From assembly GCF_040438885.1 (NCBI RefSeq), contig NZ_CP159218.1, positions 496,001-560,000 on the forward strand: a stretch of DNA of 64,000 nucleotides, read 5' to 3'. The position numbers and the translations under genes are program-made. The DNA is from Nakamurella sp. A5-74. Its GTDB lineage: Bacteria; Actinomycetota; Actinomycetes; Mycobacteriales; Nakamurellaceae. The notes below the pieces were generated by a model that made no database searches, had not been told where the DNA came from, and was given only the letters and a program-made list of their open reading frames with translations. Of the stretch, positions 40,552-49,588 are shown one piece after another (positions within the stretch are counted from its first letter, which is position 1; the number at the start of each line of letters is the position of its first letter).

Positions 40552-43500
40552 CGGCGCGCCACCGCAGTCAGTCGGGCTGCCACGACAGCGGCGGCGAGTT
40601 CGGGGCGGGTCCGGCAGAACAGCGGACCGCCCTCGGTGACGGTGAGCTCCGTTGCTCCCGGCCAGTCGGCAGCCGTCGCCACCGCAGACCCGTCGTCCGA
40701 CGCCCGGACGAGCACGAGCGGTACCGGCAGCGCGGTGGCGCCGGTGTCGGCCACGCCGAGTCCGTCGTCGAGCAGGTCGAGCTGGGACTGCATCAGCTCG
40801 TGCCGGTAGACCCGCGCCAACCGCTGCCCGTCCTGCGCCGAGAGGGCACCGAGATCGACGTCCAGCGCGTCGGCGGCCTGCTCCGCGAGCTGGACATCGG
40901 CAGTTGCGGCGAGCACCGCGTTGCCGCGGAGGATGCCGCGCCGATCCCTGGCCGGTTGCGAAGCAAGGAACACCCCGTCGATCCGGAGTTCCGGGCGACG
41001 CGCCAGAGCGATTGCCGTGGCTGCCCCACTTCCCTGACCCCACAGCACGATCGGTAGCACACCGTCGGCCGCGGGAGCCGCCCCGAGTTCGGTGGCGACC
41101 GCGTCGACGAGGTCGGCTCCGGTGGGCAGCATGGCGTCCGCGGGCAGGCTCTGGCCAGGATGCTCCAGCGCCGACACCCGCACCCGTGGGTGCGCTGCCG
41201 CGACGGCACCGGCGAACTGCCGCGCGAGGAGTGCACTCGCGCCGGCCGGTGGCAGGAACACCAGGTGTGCCGACGGGTCCGCGGGAGTGATGAGTGGCAG
41301 CAGCAGCGCCGGGACTGCGCCGAGTGCCTTCGTCCGCGATTCCCCGCGCTCGGTGCCACTCGGCCTGCCTCGCTCCTGCACCAGCGCCAGCAGGTCGCCG
41401 AGCACCGGTCGGGAGAACAGGTCGGCGATGCCGAACAGGCGATCCGCCGCAGCAACGGCACGCAAGGCGCGGATCGACGTCCCGCCGAGCGCGAAGAAGT
41501 CGCTGTCCCGGCGGAGGGCCCCTGCCGGGATCTCCAGCGCACCGGCCCAGGCAGCCAGGACCCGCGCTGTCGGCGTAGCCGACTCGCCGACCCGGTGCTG
41601 CCCGGGACGCTCGGTGCTCTGCCGGTCGAGATGCTCGGTGGCAATCCGGGTCAGGGCCTTCTTGTCGACCTTGCCGTTCCCGTTGAGCGGCAATGCCTCC
41701 AGCTGCACCAGTGTGGTCGGAACGGCGGCCGCCGGCAGCGAGAGTCGCAGCTGCGCGTCGGCGGCGGCCAGATCGATCGGCCTGCTGCCGGTGACGAAGC
41801 CGGCCAGTTCCTTGCCGTCCCCGGACGCGATGGTGATCACCGCGGCCTCGCCGACACCGGCGAGCGAGCGCAGCCGGAACTCGATCTCGCCGAGCTCCAG
41901 TCGGATCCCGGCGATCTTCACCTGCTCGTCGCGGCGTCCGTGGAACTGCAGCGTGCCGGTGGGCAACCACCGGCCGTAGTCACCGGAGCGGTACAGGCGC
42001 GCGCCGGGGATCACGGGGTCGGGGCCGAAGGCGGCGGCGGTCCGCTCCGGGTCGTTCAGGTACCCGAGTCCGACCATGATCCCGGAGAAGGTGATCTCGC
42101 CGATCGATCCGGGCGGTACCGGGCGGTCGTGGTCGTCGAGCACGTGGACGACGACGTTGATGTTGGGGCGCCCCACCGGCACGCTCGGGCCGTCGGGAGC
42201 GCGGTCCATGATCTCGTGGGTGGTGTCGTCTGAGGCCTCGGTCGCGCCGTAGGCGTTGATCAAGGTGATCCCGGGAAGCGTCTCGAACAGGCGACGGGCG
42301 ATCGGCAGGCTGATCGCCTCACCGGTCACCGAGAGGCAACGCAGTGTCCGCAGGGCTGCCACATCGTTCGGAGCCTGCAGGTGGTCCAGCAGGATTGCCA
42401 GGTAGCTGGGAACCACCTGGGCGATCGACACCCGGTGCTCGGCGAGGAGCTGCAGCGTCGTCGGAACGTCCAGCAGCGCAGCATGATCGGCGATCAACAC
42501 GCTCGCCCCGACCATCAGCGGCGCCGCGAACTGCCACAGCGAGATGTCGAAGGTGGTCTGTGCGGACTGCAGGACCACGTCGGTGTCGGTGAGCCCGAAG
42601 TCCCGGATCTTGGCCCACAGGTGGTTGTCCATCCCGCCGTGCCCGCACAGCGCACCCTTGGGCTCGCCGGTTGAACCCGAGGTGAAGTACACGTAGGCGG
42701 GATCGAACGGACCTGGTTCACGGACAGCCGGCCCTGCTGCTGCGGAATCCTGCGGGCTGCGCGGGACCACGATCCGGTCCGGTGACGCGACCAGCCCGAG
42801 GCTCTCCGGTCCGTCGATGACCAGGCGCGCACCGGAACGACGGACGAGGGTCTCCCGCCGCTCGGCCGGGTCGTGCGGATCCAGCGGCAGGTACACCGCG
42901 CCGGCCCGCATGATGCCCAGCACCACCGCGATCCACAGCGGGCTGCGCTCCAGCGCCACGGCGACGACCTGTCCGGGACGAATCCCGGCAGCCTCGACCG
43001 CGCGGTGCACGGTGTGCACCGCGGTGAGCAGAGTGCGGTAACTGGCGGCAGTCTCGCGGTGCACGACAGCCGTCCGGTCCGGGTGCCTGAGCGCGCGGTG
43101 CTCGAGGGCATCGAAAAGACTGTGCGGCAACTTCTCCACGATCTCGCCGGTGCCCAGCCGGGTGTTCAGACCACGTTCGTCCTCGGTGAGCAGGTCGACG
43201 GCCGACACCGTCGCTGCCGGATCTTCGGTGGCCGCGGCAATCGCGGTCCGGATGTGCTCCAGATGTGCGGTCACCCCGGCCGGATCACGCAGCGACGACG
43301 CCATCGTCACGGTGAGCCGGGCTCCGTCGACGTCGAGCTGGATACCCTCGCTGCGCACCAGGACCCGGTCGCTGCCCGTGCTGCCGGCGCCGGTCGCTGC
43401 CGCGGTGTCGGCGATCAGGGCTGCCCAGTTGCCCGAGAGTCCGAAGTCGATCGGTGCCGGGTCTGCTCCGTCGAGAACGCCGCCGATCTGGACGGACACC

Positions 43501-43784
43501 TCGTTCTCCGAGGCGAGCAGTCCGAGAGCGCGCAGATGGGCGGCGACCGCGACAGCAGCAGACCCGGTACCGAGCCGTATCCCGAGAGCGCCTGCCGCCG
43601 AGGGGATCTCCGCCGACGCGACGACGAACGGTGCGGTGGTCCCCGCCGGGGCAGCGCAGGTGCCGGTGCCGTTGACGAACGGGAGGACGACGGTCGTCCC
43701 GGTGAGACCGGTGGGCACACCGGGGTCCCCAATCCCATCCTGCCGCGGGGGATGTCGTGCCGGGACCCGCACTCCTGAGCTCAT
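40548..43784 (-). CDS. NRPS: partial C - A - T - degenerate thioesterase
   Basis: 1078 residues from ATG 43784. Residues 1-220 resemble only the C-terminal part of a condensation domain and lack HHxxxDG. The A domain (about 225-720) has YFTSGSTGEPKG and INAYGATEAS; the ten specificity residues read D413 I414 W417 Q456 S485 T487 A511 D519 D520 K705. This is close to a diamino-acid signature I recall (DIWELTxDDK), unchecked. The carrier Ser is 770 (ALGGTSIRA). Residues 838-1078 look like a type II thioesterase, but the nucleophile motif reads WGQGSG (Gly918 where Ser is expected) and the catalytic-His position reads GGPLF. It is probably the terminal line protein. Confidence 0.88.
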   Translation of the reverse strand: MSSGVRVPARHPPRQDGIGDPGVPTGLTGTTVVLPFVNGTGTCAAPAGTTAPFVVASAEIPSAAGALGIRLGTGSAAVAVAAHLRALGLLASENEVSVQIGGVLDGADPAPIDFGLSGNWAALIADTAAATGAGSTGSDRVLVRSEGIQLDVDGARLTVTMASSLRDPAGVTAHLEHIRTAIAAATEDPAATVSAVDLLTEDERGLNTRLGTGEIVEKLPHSLFDALEHRALRHPDRTAVVHRETAASYRTLLTAVHTVHRAVEAAGIRPGQVVAVALERSPLWIAVVLGIMRAGAVYLPLDPHDPAERRETLVRRSGARLVIDGPESLGLVASPDRIVVPRSPQDSAAAGPAVREPGPFDPAYVYFTSGSTGEPKGALCGHGGMDNHLWAKIRDFGLTDTDVVLQSAQTTFDISLWQFAAPLMVGASVLIADHAALLDVPTTLQLLAEHRVSIAQVVPSYLAILLDHLQAPNDVAALRTLRCLSVTGEAISLPIARRLFETLPGITLINAYGATEASDDTTHEIMDRAPDGPSVPVGRPNINVVVHVLDDHDRPVPPGSIGEITFSGIMVGLGYLNDPERTAAAFGPDPVIPGARLYRSGDYGRWLPTGTLQFHGRRDEQVKIAGIRLELGEIEFRLRSLAGVGEAAVITIASGDGKELAGFVTGSRPIDLAAADAQLRLSLPAAAVPTTLVQLEALPLNGNGKVDKKALTRIATEHLDRQSTERPGQHRVGESATPTARVLAAWAGALEIPAGALRRDSDFFALGGTSIRALRAVAAADRLFGIADLFSRPVLGDLLALVQERGRPSGTERGESRTKALGAVPALLLPLITPADPSAHLVFLPPAGASALLARQFAGAVAAAHPRVRVSALEHPGQSLPADAMLPTGADLVDAVATELGAAPAADGVLPIVLWGQGSGAATAIALARRPELRIDGVFLASQPARDRRGILRGNAVLAATADVQLAEQAADALDVDLGALSAQDGQRLARVYRHELMQSQLDLLDDGLGVADTGATALPVPLVLVRASDDGSAVATAADWPGATELTVTEGGPLFCRTRPELAAAVVAARLTAVARR

Positions 43785-46700
43785 CCGCGCGCACCGCTGA
43801 GGGCATCGGGCTCGCGCGCGGCGTCGGTGCCGCGTCCGGCGCCACGGGTGCGCTCCAGTTCCTCGAGGCCGATGAGGTCGTCCGGCAGCGAGTCCGGGAC
43901 CTCCAGGTCGAGGTCGCGCAGTGCTCGGATGCACAGGCCGGCGACAGCGTTCAGCGTCATCAGCGCACCGAAGATGACGAACGCCAGCGCGGTTCCGCGG
44001 CCGCCTCCCGTGCCGATCACCGCACCGACGGAACCGGCCAGCGATCCGGTGGGCTCCATCCACGGCTGGAACCAGTGCTGCACCATGAACGGCACCACCA
44101 GGAAACCGATCGGGAACGTCGACCAGGCGAGCGTCTGGCCGACCGCGAACACCCGACCGTGGTACCGCTGCGGCACCTTGGTCTGGATGATGGTGACGTA
44201 GATCCCGTTGGCCAGGCCCAGCGAGAACGTGGTGCCCAGCACCCCGGCGGCGATCGGAGCCATCGACGGCGCGAGACCGGTCAACATCACGAACAGCCCG
44301 GAGATGCCGATCAGGAACAGGTTGAACCGCATCCGGCGCCGGACGGGGCCGCCCCAGGCTGCCATCGCAGCGCCACCGAGCAGGCTGCCCGCGGCCTCCC
44401 AGGCGGCGATCACGGCGACGTTCTGGAGCGATCCGAAGCCGAGCACCAGTGGCGGAGTGAGCAGCAGCGCCGGCGCGTACAGCAGGTTGCCGACGGCGAA
44501 GAAGATGTTCATCAGGCGGAAGTGCCGGTTGTTCCAGACCAGCCGGAAGCCGCCGAACACCTGCTCGCCGAAGGACTCCTTGCGGATGCGTCCCAACCTG
44601 TTCGGGAAGCGCACGACGGCCAGCACACCGAGTGCGATCACGTAGCTGGCGACGTCCAGCAGCAGCATCCCCTCCAGGCCGATGAGCGCATACAGCCCGG
44701 CAGCAGCGATCGGGACGAAGAGCTGACCGGCACCGTTGATGATCCCCAGCACCCCGTTGGCGTGCCCGATGAACCGCTTGGGGACCAATTGGGGGACGGC
44801 TGCGGTGAACGCGATCCGCTGGACCGTGCCGAACGCACCGAGGAACATGATGAGAACGAACAACGCTGCGACGGAAGGATTCTCGGCGATCACGACCGTC
44901 GTGATCACCACCTCGGCGACGGTCGCACCGATGCAGGCGGTGACGATCACCCTGCGTCGGTCGAAGCGGTCGGCCAGGGCGCCCGCGATGGGGCTGGTGA
45001 GGATCACCGGCAGGAACGCGATCACCGCTGTCAGCCCGAACAGTCCCAGCGAGCCGGTCCGTTGCAGGATCCAGATCGGGATCGCCCACCCGGCCAGCTG
45101 GGAACCGATGGTGGAGGTCAGTTGGCCGGCCGCGATCGCCAGGAACCGGCCCATGCTTGGCTCCTCCGTTCCGGGGCCACGCGGTACCGGTCTGGCCGGG
45201 GTACGGGGCGGAGTTGCTCCCTGGGCCGCCGGTGCGTCACCGGCCACCGGCACCGGGTCCTCGCGCCGGGGGTCGTCGGATCGCGCCGCAGCAGCGGGCG
45301 TGGCACCCGACAGAGCCTGGATGGTGACGGCCTGCGGTGCGGACACCGGCTCCCCGACGACGTGGTCGTCGGCCAGCCACCAGGTCGCCTGCGGATCGTC
45401 CTCGGACGGCAGCGCAGCGGCCGGATCCGGTTGCCGCAGCGCCGCATCCGTCCTGGTGATGATCTGCACCAGCTCGGCGGCGCGATACTTGAGGAAGAAG
45501 TGGCCCGCCTCCGCCAGCACCACCACCGCGCTGCGGTCGGTGAGGAACTCCCACTCCCGGTAGCGCTCGAGGTAGTAGTCGGTGATCGGATCCCGCTCAC
45601 CGACCACGGTGATGATCGGCGCGCTGAGCTTCACCGGGTCGGAGGCGAGGAGTGCGGTGAAGTGCTCCTCCGCATGGTCGCCGTCCCGGCGCATGTTCGA
45701 GATGATCCGGTCGGCCTGGCCGGGCTCCAGATCGGCCAGGTCGACGCCCATCGACTTGAGCCAGTTGCTGTGGTTGCGGTTGCTGGCGCGGTCGGAGAAC
45801 CAGTGGGCGACCCTTGCGAACGTGCCGTGTGCGCGGGCGAACGGGAAGATGCCGCCGACATAGACCGCCTCCACGTCCCGTCCGGAAGCCTCGATCCGCC
45901 GGGCGATCTCGATGATGAGCGCGCCACCGACGCCGCAGTGGCCGTAGAGCACCACCGGCCCGGTGACCTTCTCGAGAATCTCGGCCGTGCAGCGCTCCGC
46001 GAGCTCGTCGAAGGGCAGGCCCGCTTCCTCGAGCCCGACGTCGTGACCGGGAATGGCGACCGAGTACAACCGGTGGTTCTTCGGAAGGGCGTCCGCCAGC
46101 GGTTGGTAGACGACGGCCGAGCCCCCGCCGTAGGGAACGCAGACCAGTGACCGCTGCGTACCGGCGACCGTCCGGCCGGATGTCAGCTCGTAGAGCAGCG
46201 CCCGCACGTGTGGCTGGTCGGATTCCACCAGAGCCGCCAGCCCGGCCACCGTCGGATGCTGGAACAGATCCATCACGCTGATGGAGGTGCCCTCCGGGAG
46301 CACCGGACGCAGCTTGGCGACCACCTGGGTGGCCAGCAGCGAGTGGCCCCCGAGGGCGAAGAAGTCGTCGGCGGCGCCGACCTTGTCCACCCCGAGCACC
46401 TGTTGCCAGACCTCGGCGATCGCCTGCTGGGCGCCGGGAGTCGGCGGCACGAACTCACCGGTGCTGACCCCGATCTCGGGCATCGGCAGCGCGCCGCGGT
46501 CGAGCTTTCCGTTGGGGGACAACGGCAGCAAGTCGATCACGACCAGGTGCGCCGGCACCATGTACGTCGGCAGGGCGGCCACGGCGCGGCTGCGCACCGC
46601 GTCCAGATCGATCGGTACGGCGACGCCGTCCGCGTCCAGTTCCGGGACCAGGTAGCCGACCAGACGAACGTCTCCCGCGGTGGGCTCCTTGACAGCAGCT

Positions 46701-49588
46701 GCGGTGAAACGGATCCCGGGTCCCTCACCGAGCAGATGCTCGATCTCGCCGAGTTCGATCCGTTGGCCGCGCAGCTTGACCTGCCCGTCCAACCGCCCGT
46801 GGAACTCGAGGGTTCCGTCCGGACGCCATCGCGCCTGATCGCCGGTGGCGTAGGCGCGGCGGGACGCGGGCGCGGTGCCGCCGGTCCAGGCGGATTCCGG
46901 GAGGACGACGAACCGCTCCGCAGTGAGCTCCGCGCGGTTGAGGTAGCCGCGGGCCACCTGCACCCCGGAGATGTACAACTGCCCGGTCGCGCCGACCGGA
47001 ACCGGGCGCTGCGCCTCGTCCAGGACGTGCAGTCCGGTGCCCGGCACCGGGCCGCCGATCGAGACCCGGCCGGTGCGCCGGATGGTCTCGGCATCGCAGC
47101 GCCCTGCGCTGACGTCGATCGCTGCCTCGGTCGGTCCGTACAGGTTGTGCAGCTCGGCCTGCGGAAGGGCATCGAGGCAGAGCAGCGCCGTGGGTGCGGA
47201 CAGTTCTTCGCCGCTGCACACGACAGCGCGGATGGGGAGCGCTGCACCGTCACCCGGCGGGAGCTCGGCCAGGAAGATGTCGAGCATCGACGGCACGAAA
47301 TGGGCGATGCTGACGGCGTTCTCGGCGATCAGCGTGCGTAGATGTGCGGGATCCCGGTGCCCGCCCGGCGCTGCGAGCACCAGGTTGGCACCGGTCACCA
47401 GCGGCCAGAAGAACTCCCACACCGAGACGTCGAACCCGGCCGGCGTCTTCTGCAGGACGCCTTCGCCCGGCCCGATGCCGAACCGTTCCTGCATCCACAT
47501 CAGCCGGGCGACGATCCCCCGGTGTTCGTTGACGACGCCCTTCGGTCGACCGGTGGAACCGGAGGTGTAGATGACGTAGGCAGCTGCGGTGTCGGCCGCG
47601 GACCCGTCGTGGTGCTGTGTTCGCTTTCCTGACAGGGCTGTCGGGCTGGGCGCTGCGCCGTCCCGGAGCAGTGGCAGGCCGTCGGCGTCGGCGGGCGCCA
47701 CGGGAACCGTCACGGACGACAGGATCGCGGCGGCGCCAGGATCGGCGAGTACCGCGAGCGCGCCGGAGTCCTGCACCATGAACGTCAGCCGGTCGACCGG
47801 GTACTCCGGGTCGAGGGGGAGGTAGGCGGCGCCGGAGCGCAGCACACCGACGAGCGCGGTGATCAGCTCGATCGACCGGGCGATGGAGACGCCGACGATG
47901 TCCCCGGCCCCGATTCCGGCCCGGCGGAGCCGATCGGCGACCAGATCGGCCGCCGCGGACAGCTCCGCGTAGCTGCAGACACTGCCGTCCGCCGCCCTGA
48001 CCTGGGCTGTCGGGTGCTCGCCGAGGCCGGCGTCGATGAGCTCGGTGAGCGTCCGCCCGGCGCGGGTCTGCTGCGCGAGAGTCGACTCGCCTTCGTTGAA
48101 GTGCGCAAGGGCCGCCTGCTGGACCTCGTCCAGGATCTCGATCTCGTCGATGCGGACGGCGCCGCTGCTGGGCAACCGCCCGAGCAGTGCGGTGAAGGAG
48201 TCCAGGATCGCCCGGGTGAACTCCGAGGAGAACAGCGCGGTTCCCGACACCAGCCGTCCGCCGAGGTCGCCGTCGGGTCGCAGGTGGGTGTGCAACTCAA
48301 GTTCGAAGCGGGTGGCGGGAAGATCGATCGGCGACCAGTCGACCGCCGGGGCCGCCGGCGTGGCAGCGGGCCCGGATGCCGCTGCGGCGTCGGGGTTCTC
48401 GCCGAAGCTGGCGTAGTTCTGCAGGACCAGCATGGCCTGGAACAGGGGCGGGCGTGACGGGTCGCGGACGAGGCCGAGCTGCTGCACGACCCGCTCGAAG
48501 GGAACCTGCTCGTGCGAGAGCGCTTCCAGAACCCGGGTCCTGGTGGCCGCCAGCGCCTCGTCGACGGTCATCTCCGGCGTGAGGTCGGCGCGGATCGGCA
48601 GCATGTTGACGAACATGCCGACCGCCTCGTCGAGCTCCGGCAGGCTGCGCCCGGCCACCGGTGCGCCGACCGCGAAGTCCCACTGCCCGGCGAAGCGGGC
48701 CAGCACGATCTGGTAGGCGGTCATCAGCGCCATGAACTGGGTGGCGCGGTGGCCGCGGGCCCAACCCTCGAGTGCCTCGACGTCTGCCCGGGGGATCCGG
48801 AACGTGATGGCCTGCCCGGTGTACTGCTGGGTGGCCGGGCGGGGACGGTCCGTCGGCAGTGCCAGTGGCGGGACCGCCGCGAGCCGCTGCACCCAGTGAT
48901 CGATGTGCGTCGCCGTCTCCGGCCGCTCGCACCAGCGGCGCTGGTGGGCAGCGAAGTCGCCGTACTGGACGGGACGCCGGTCGATCCACGGGATCTCCCG
49001 GCCCGACTCGAGAGCGCTGCAGGCAGCGCTCAGCTCGCGGAGCAGCACGTCGTTGGACCAGCCGTCGGTGACGATGTGGTGCATCCCGCAGACCAACCGG
49101 AAACCGGTCCCTGCGACATCCAGCAGGACGGCGCGGAACAGTGGGCCGGTCGACAGCTCGAACAGCTCGGTCGCGATCTCGTCCGTACGCGCAGCGGCGA
49201 CTTCCTCGGACTCGAGCCGCTCCAGCTGCAGCGGAACGAGCTTGTCGACAGACAACACCCGCACCGTCGGTCGGCCGTCGGCGTCGGCAGGGAACACCAT
49301 CCGCAGCGACTCGTGGCGCGCCAGCACCGCCTGCCAAGCGGCGATGATGGTCGCCGGCCGCAGGGTCGCAGCGAAATGGAACACCTGCGGGGTGAGGTAA
49401 GCGGCGGTCCCCGGAGCGAGCTGCTCCATGAACCACACCCGCTCCTGGGCGAACGACAGCGGGGCAGGTTCACCGTCCCCGCGAGGCTCGATCTGTTGAC
49501 GGACAGCAGGTTTCAGCGCTCCGAGACGGCGCCGCAGCAGCTCTTGCTGGCCTTGGGAGAGGGCCGTGCGGTCCTGTGTGGTGCTCAT
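43781..49588 (-). CDS. NRPS (C-A-T-TE) fused in frame to an MFS exporter
   Basis: 1935 residues from ATG 49588. C domain 40-470 with HHIVTDG (170-176). A domain about 520-1035 with YTSGSTGRPKG; specificity residues D720 V721 W724 H763 V790 S792 L816 I824 D825 K1028 read DVWHVSLIDK, the L-serine code. Carrier Ser1083 (ALGGHSLLA). The TE (about 1145-1380) has GHCGVG with Cys1218 as nucleophile, Asp1333 and His1363. A 100-residue Ala/Pro linker leads to an MFS transporter from Met1479, with about 12 membrane segments and the RFDRRR loop. A strong internal ribosome-binding site precedes Met1479, so a free exporter may also be made. Confidence 0.92.
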   Translation of the reverse strand: MSTTQDRTALSQGQQELLRRRLGALKPAVRQQIEPRGDGEPAPLSFAQERVWFMEQLAPGTAAYLTPQVFHFAATLRPATIIAAWQAVLARHESLRMVFPADADGRPTVRVLSVDKLVPLQLERLESEEVAAARTDEIATELFELSTGPLFRAVLLDVAGTGFRLVCGMHHIVTDGWSNDVLLRELSAACSALESGREIPWIDRRPVQYGDFAAHQRRWCERPETATHIDHWVQRLAAVPPLALPTDRPRPATQQYTGQAITFRIPRADVEALEGWARGHRATQFMALMTAYQIVLARFAGQWDFAVGAPVAGRSLPELDEAVGMFVNMLPIRADLTPEMTVDEALAATRTRVLEALSHEQVPFERVVQQLGLVRDPSRPPLFQAMLVLQNYASFGENPDAAAASGPAATPAAPAVDWSPIDLPATRFELELHTHLRPDGDLGGRLVSGTALFSSEFTRAILDSFTALLGRLPSSGAVRIDEIEILDEVQQAALAHFNEGESTLAQQTRAGRTLTELIDAGLGEHPTAQVRAADGSVCSYAELSAAADLVADRLRRAGIGAGDIVGVSIARSIELITALVGVLRSGAAYLPLDPEYPVDRLTFMVQDSGALAVLADPGAAAILSSVTVPVAPADADGLPLLRDGAAPSPTALSGKRTQHHDGSAADTAAAYVIYTSGSTGRPKGVVNEHRGIVARLMWMQERFGIGPGEGVLQKTPAGFDVSVWEFFWPLVTGANLVLAAPGGHRDPAHLRTLIAENAVSIAHFVPSMLDIFLAELPPGDGAALPIRAVVCSGEELSAPTALLCLDALPQAELHNLYGPTEAAIDVSAGRCDAETIRRTGRVSIGGPVPGTGLHVLDEAQRPVPVGATGQLYISGVQVARGYLNRAELTAERFVVLPESAWTGGTAPASRRAYATGDQARWRPDGTLEFHGRLDGQVKLRGQRIELGEIEHLLGEGPGIRFTAAAVKEPTAGDVRLVGYLVPELDADGVAVPIDLDAVRSRAVAALPTYMVPAHLVVIDLLPLSPNGKLDRGALPMPEIGVSTGEFVPPTPGAQQAIAEVWQQVLGVDKVGAADDFFALGGHSLLATQVVAKLRPVLPEGTSISVMDLFQHPTVAGLAALVESDQPHVRALLYELTSGRTVAGTQRSLVCVPYGGGSAVVYQPLADALPKNHRLYSVAIPGHDVGLEEAGLPFDELAERCTAEILEKVTGPVVLYGHCGVGGALIIEIARRIEASGRDVEAVYVGGIFPFARAHGTFARVAHWFSDRASNRNHSNWLKSMGVDLADLEPGQADRIISNMRRDGDHAEEHFTALLASDPVKLSAPIITVVGERDPITDYYLERYREWEFLTDRSAVVVLAEAGHFFLKYRAAELVQIITRTDAALRQPDPAAALPSEDDPQATWWLADDHVVGEPVSAPQAVTIQALSGATPAAAARSDDPRREDPVPVAGDAPAAQGATPPRTPARPVPRGPGTEEPSMGRFLAIAAGQLTSTIGSQLAGWAIPIWILQRTGSLGLFGLTAVIAFLPVILTSPIAGALADRFDRRRVIVTACIGATVAEVVITTVVIAENPSVAALFVLIMFLGAFGTVQRIAFTAAVPQLVPKRFIGHANGVLGIINGAGQLFVPIAAAGLYALIGLEGMLLLDVASYVIALGVLAVVRFPNRLGRIRKESFGEQVFGGFRLVWNNRHFRLMNIFFAVGNLLYAPALLLTPPLVLGFGSLQNVAVIAAWEAAGSLLGGAAMAAWGGPVRRRMRFNLFLIGISGLFVMLTGLAPSMAPIAAGVLGTTFSLGLANGIYVTIIQTKVPQRYHGRVFAVGQTLAWSTFPIGFLVVPFMVQHWFQPWMEPTGSLAGSVGAVIGTGGGRGTALAFVIFGALMTLNAVAGLCIRALRDLDLEVPDSLPDDLIGLEELERTRGAGRGTDAAREPDALSGARG
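45152..45170 (-). promoter_or_regulatory. Internal Shine-Dalgarno and ATG inside the NRPS-MFS gene
   Basis: On the minus strand ACGGAGGAG is followed after 6 nt (CCAAGC) by ATG 45154-45152, exactly at the first residue of the MFS domain. The spacing is ideal. Initiation here would give a separate exporter of about 457 residues (bases 43781-45154). Confidence 0.65.

Noticed and set aside
43785-45089. 5' extension of the terminal NRPS reading frame into the neighbouring gene
   Set aside because: The extension runs in a different frame through the MFS part of the upstream NRPS-MFS gene and is low-complexity; the coupled ATG at 43784 is the credible start.
43781-49588. Interpretation of the NRPS-MFS gene as two genes joined by a sequencing error
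   Set aside because: The frame is open through a 100-residue linker with normal GC-rich codon usage and no sign of a shifted frame, so a real fusion is the simpler reading, although the internal start leaves two products possible.
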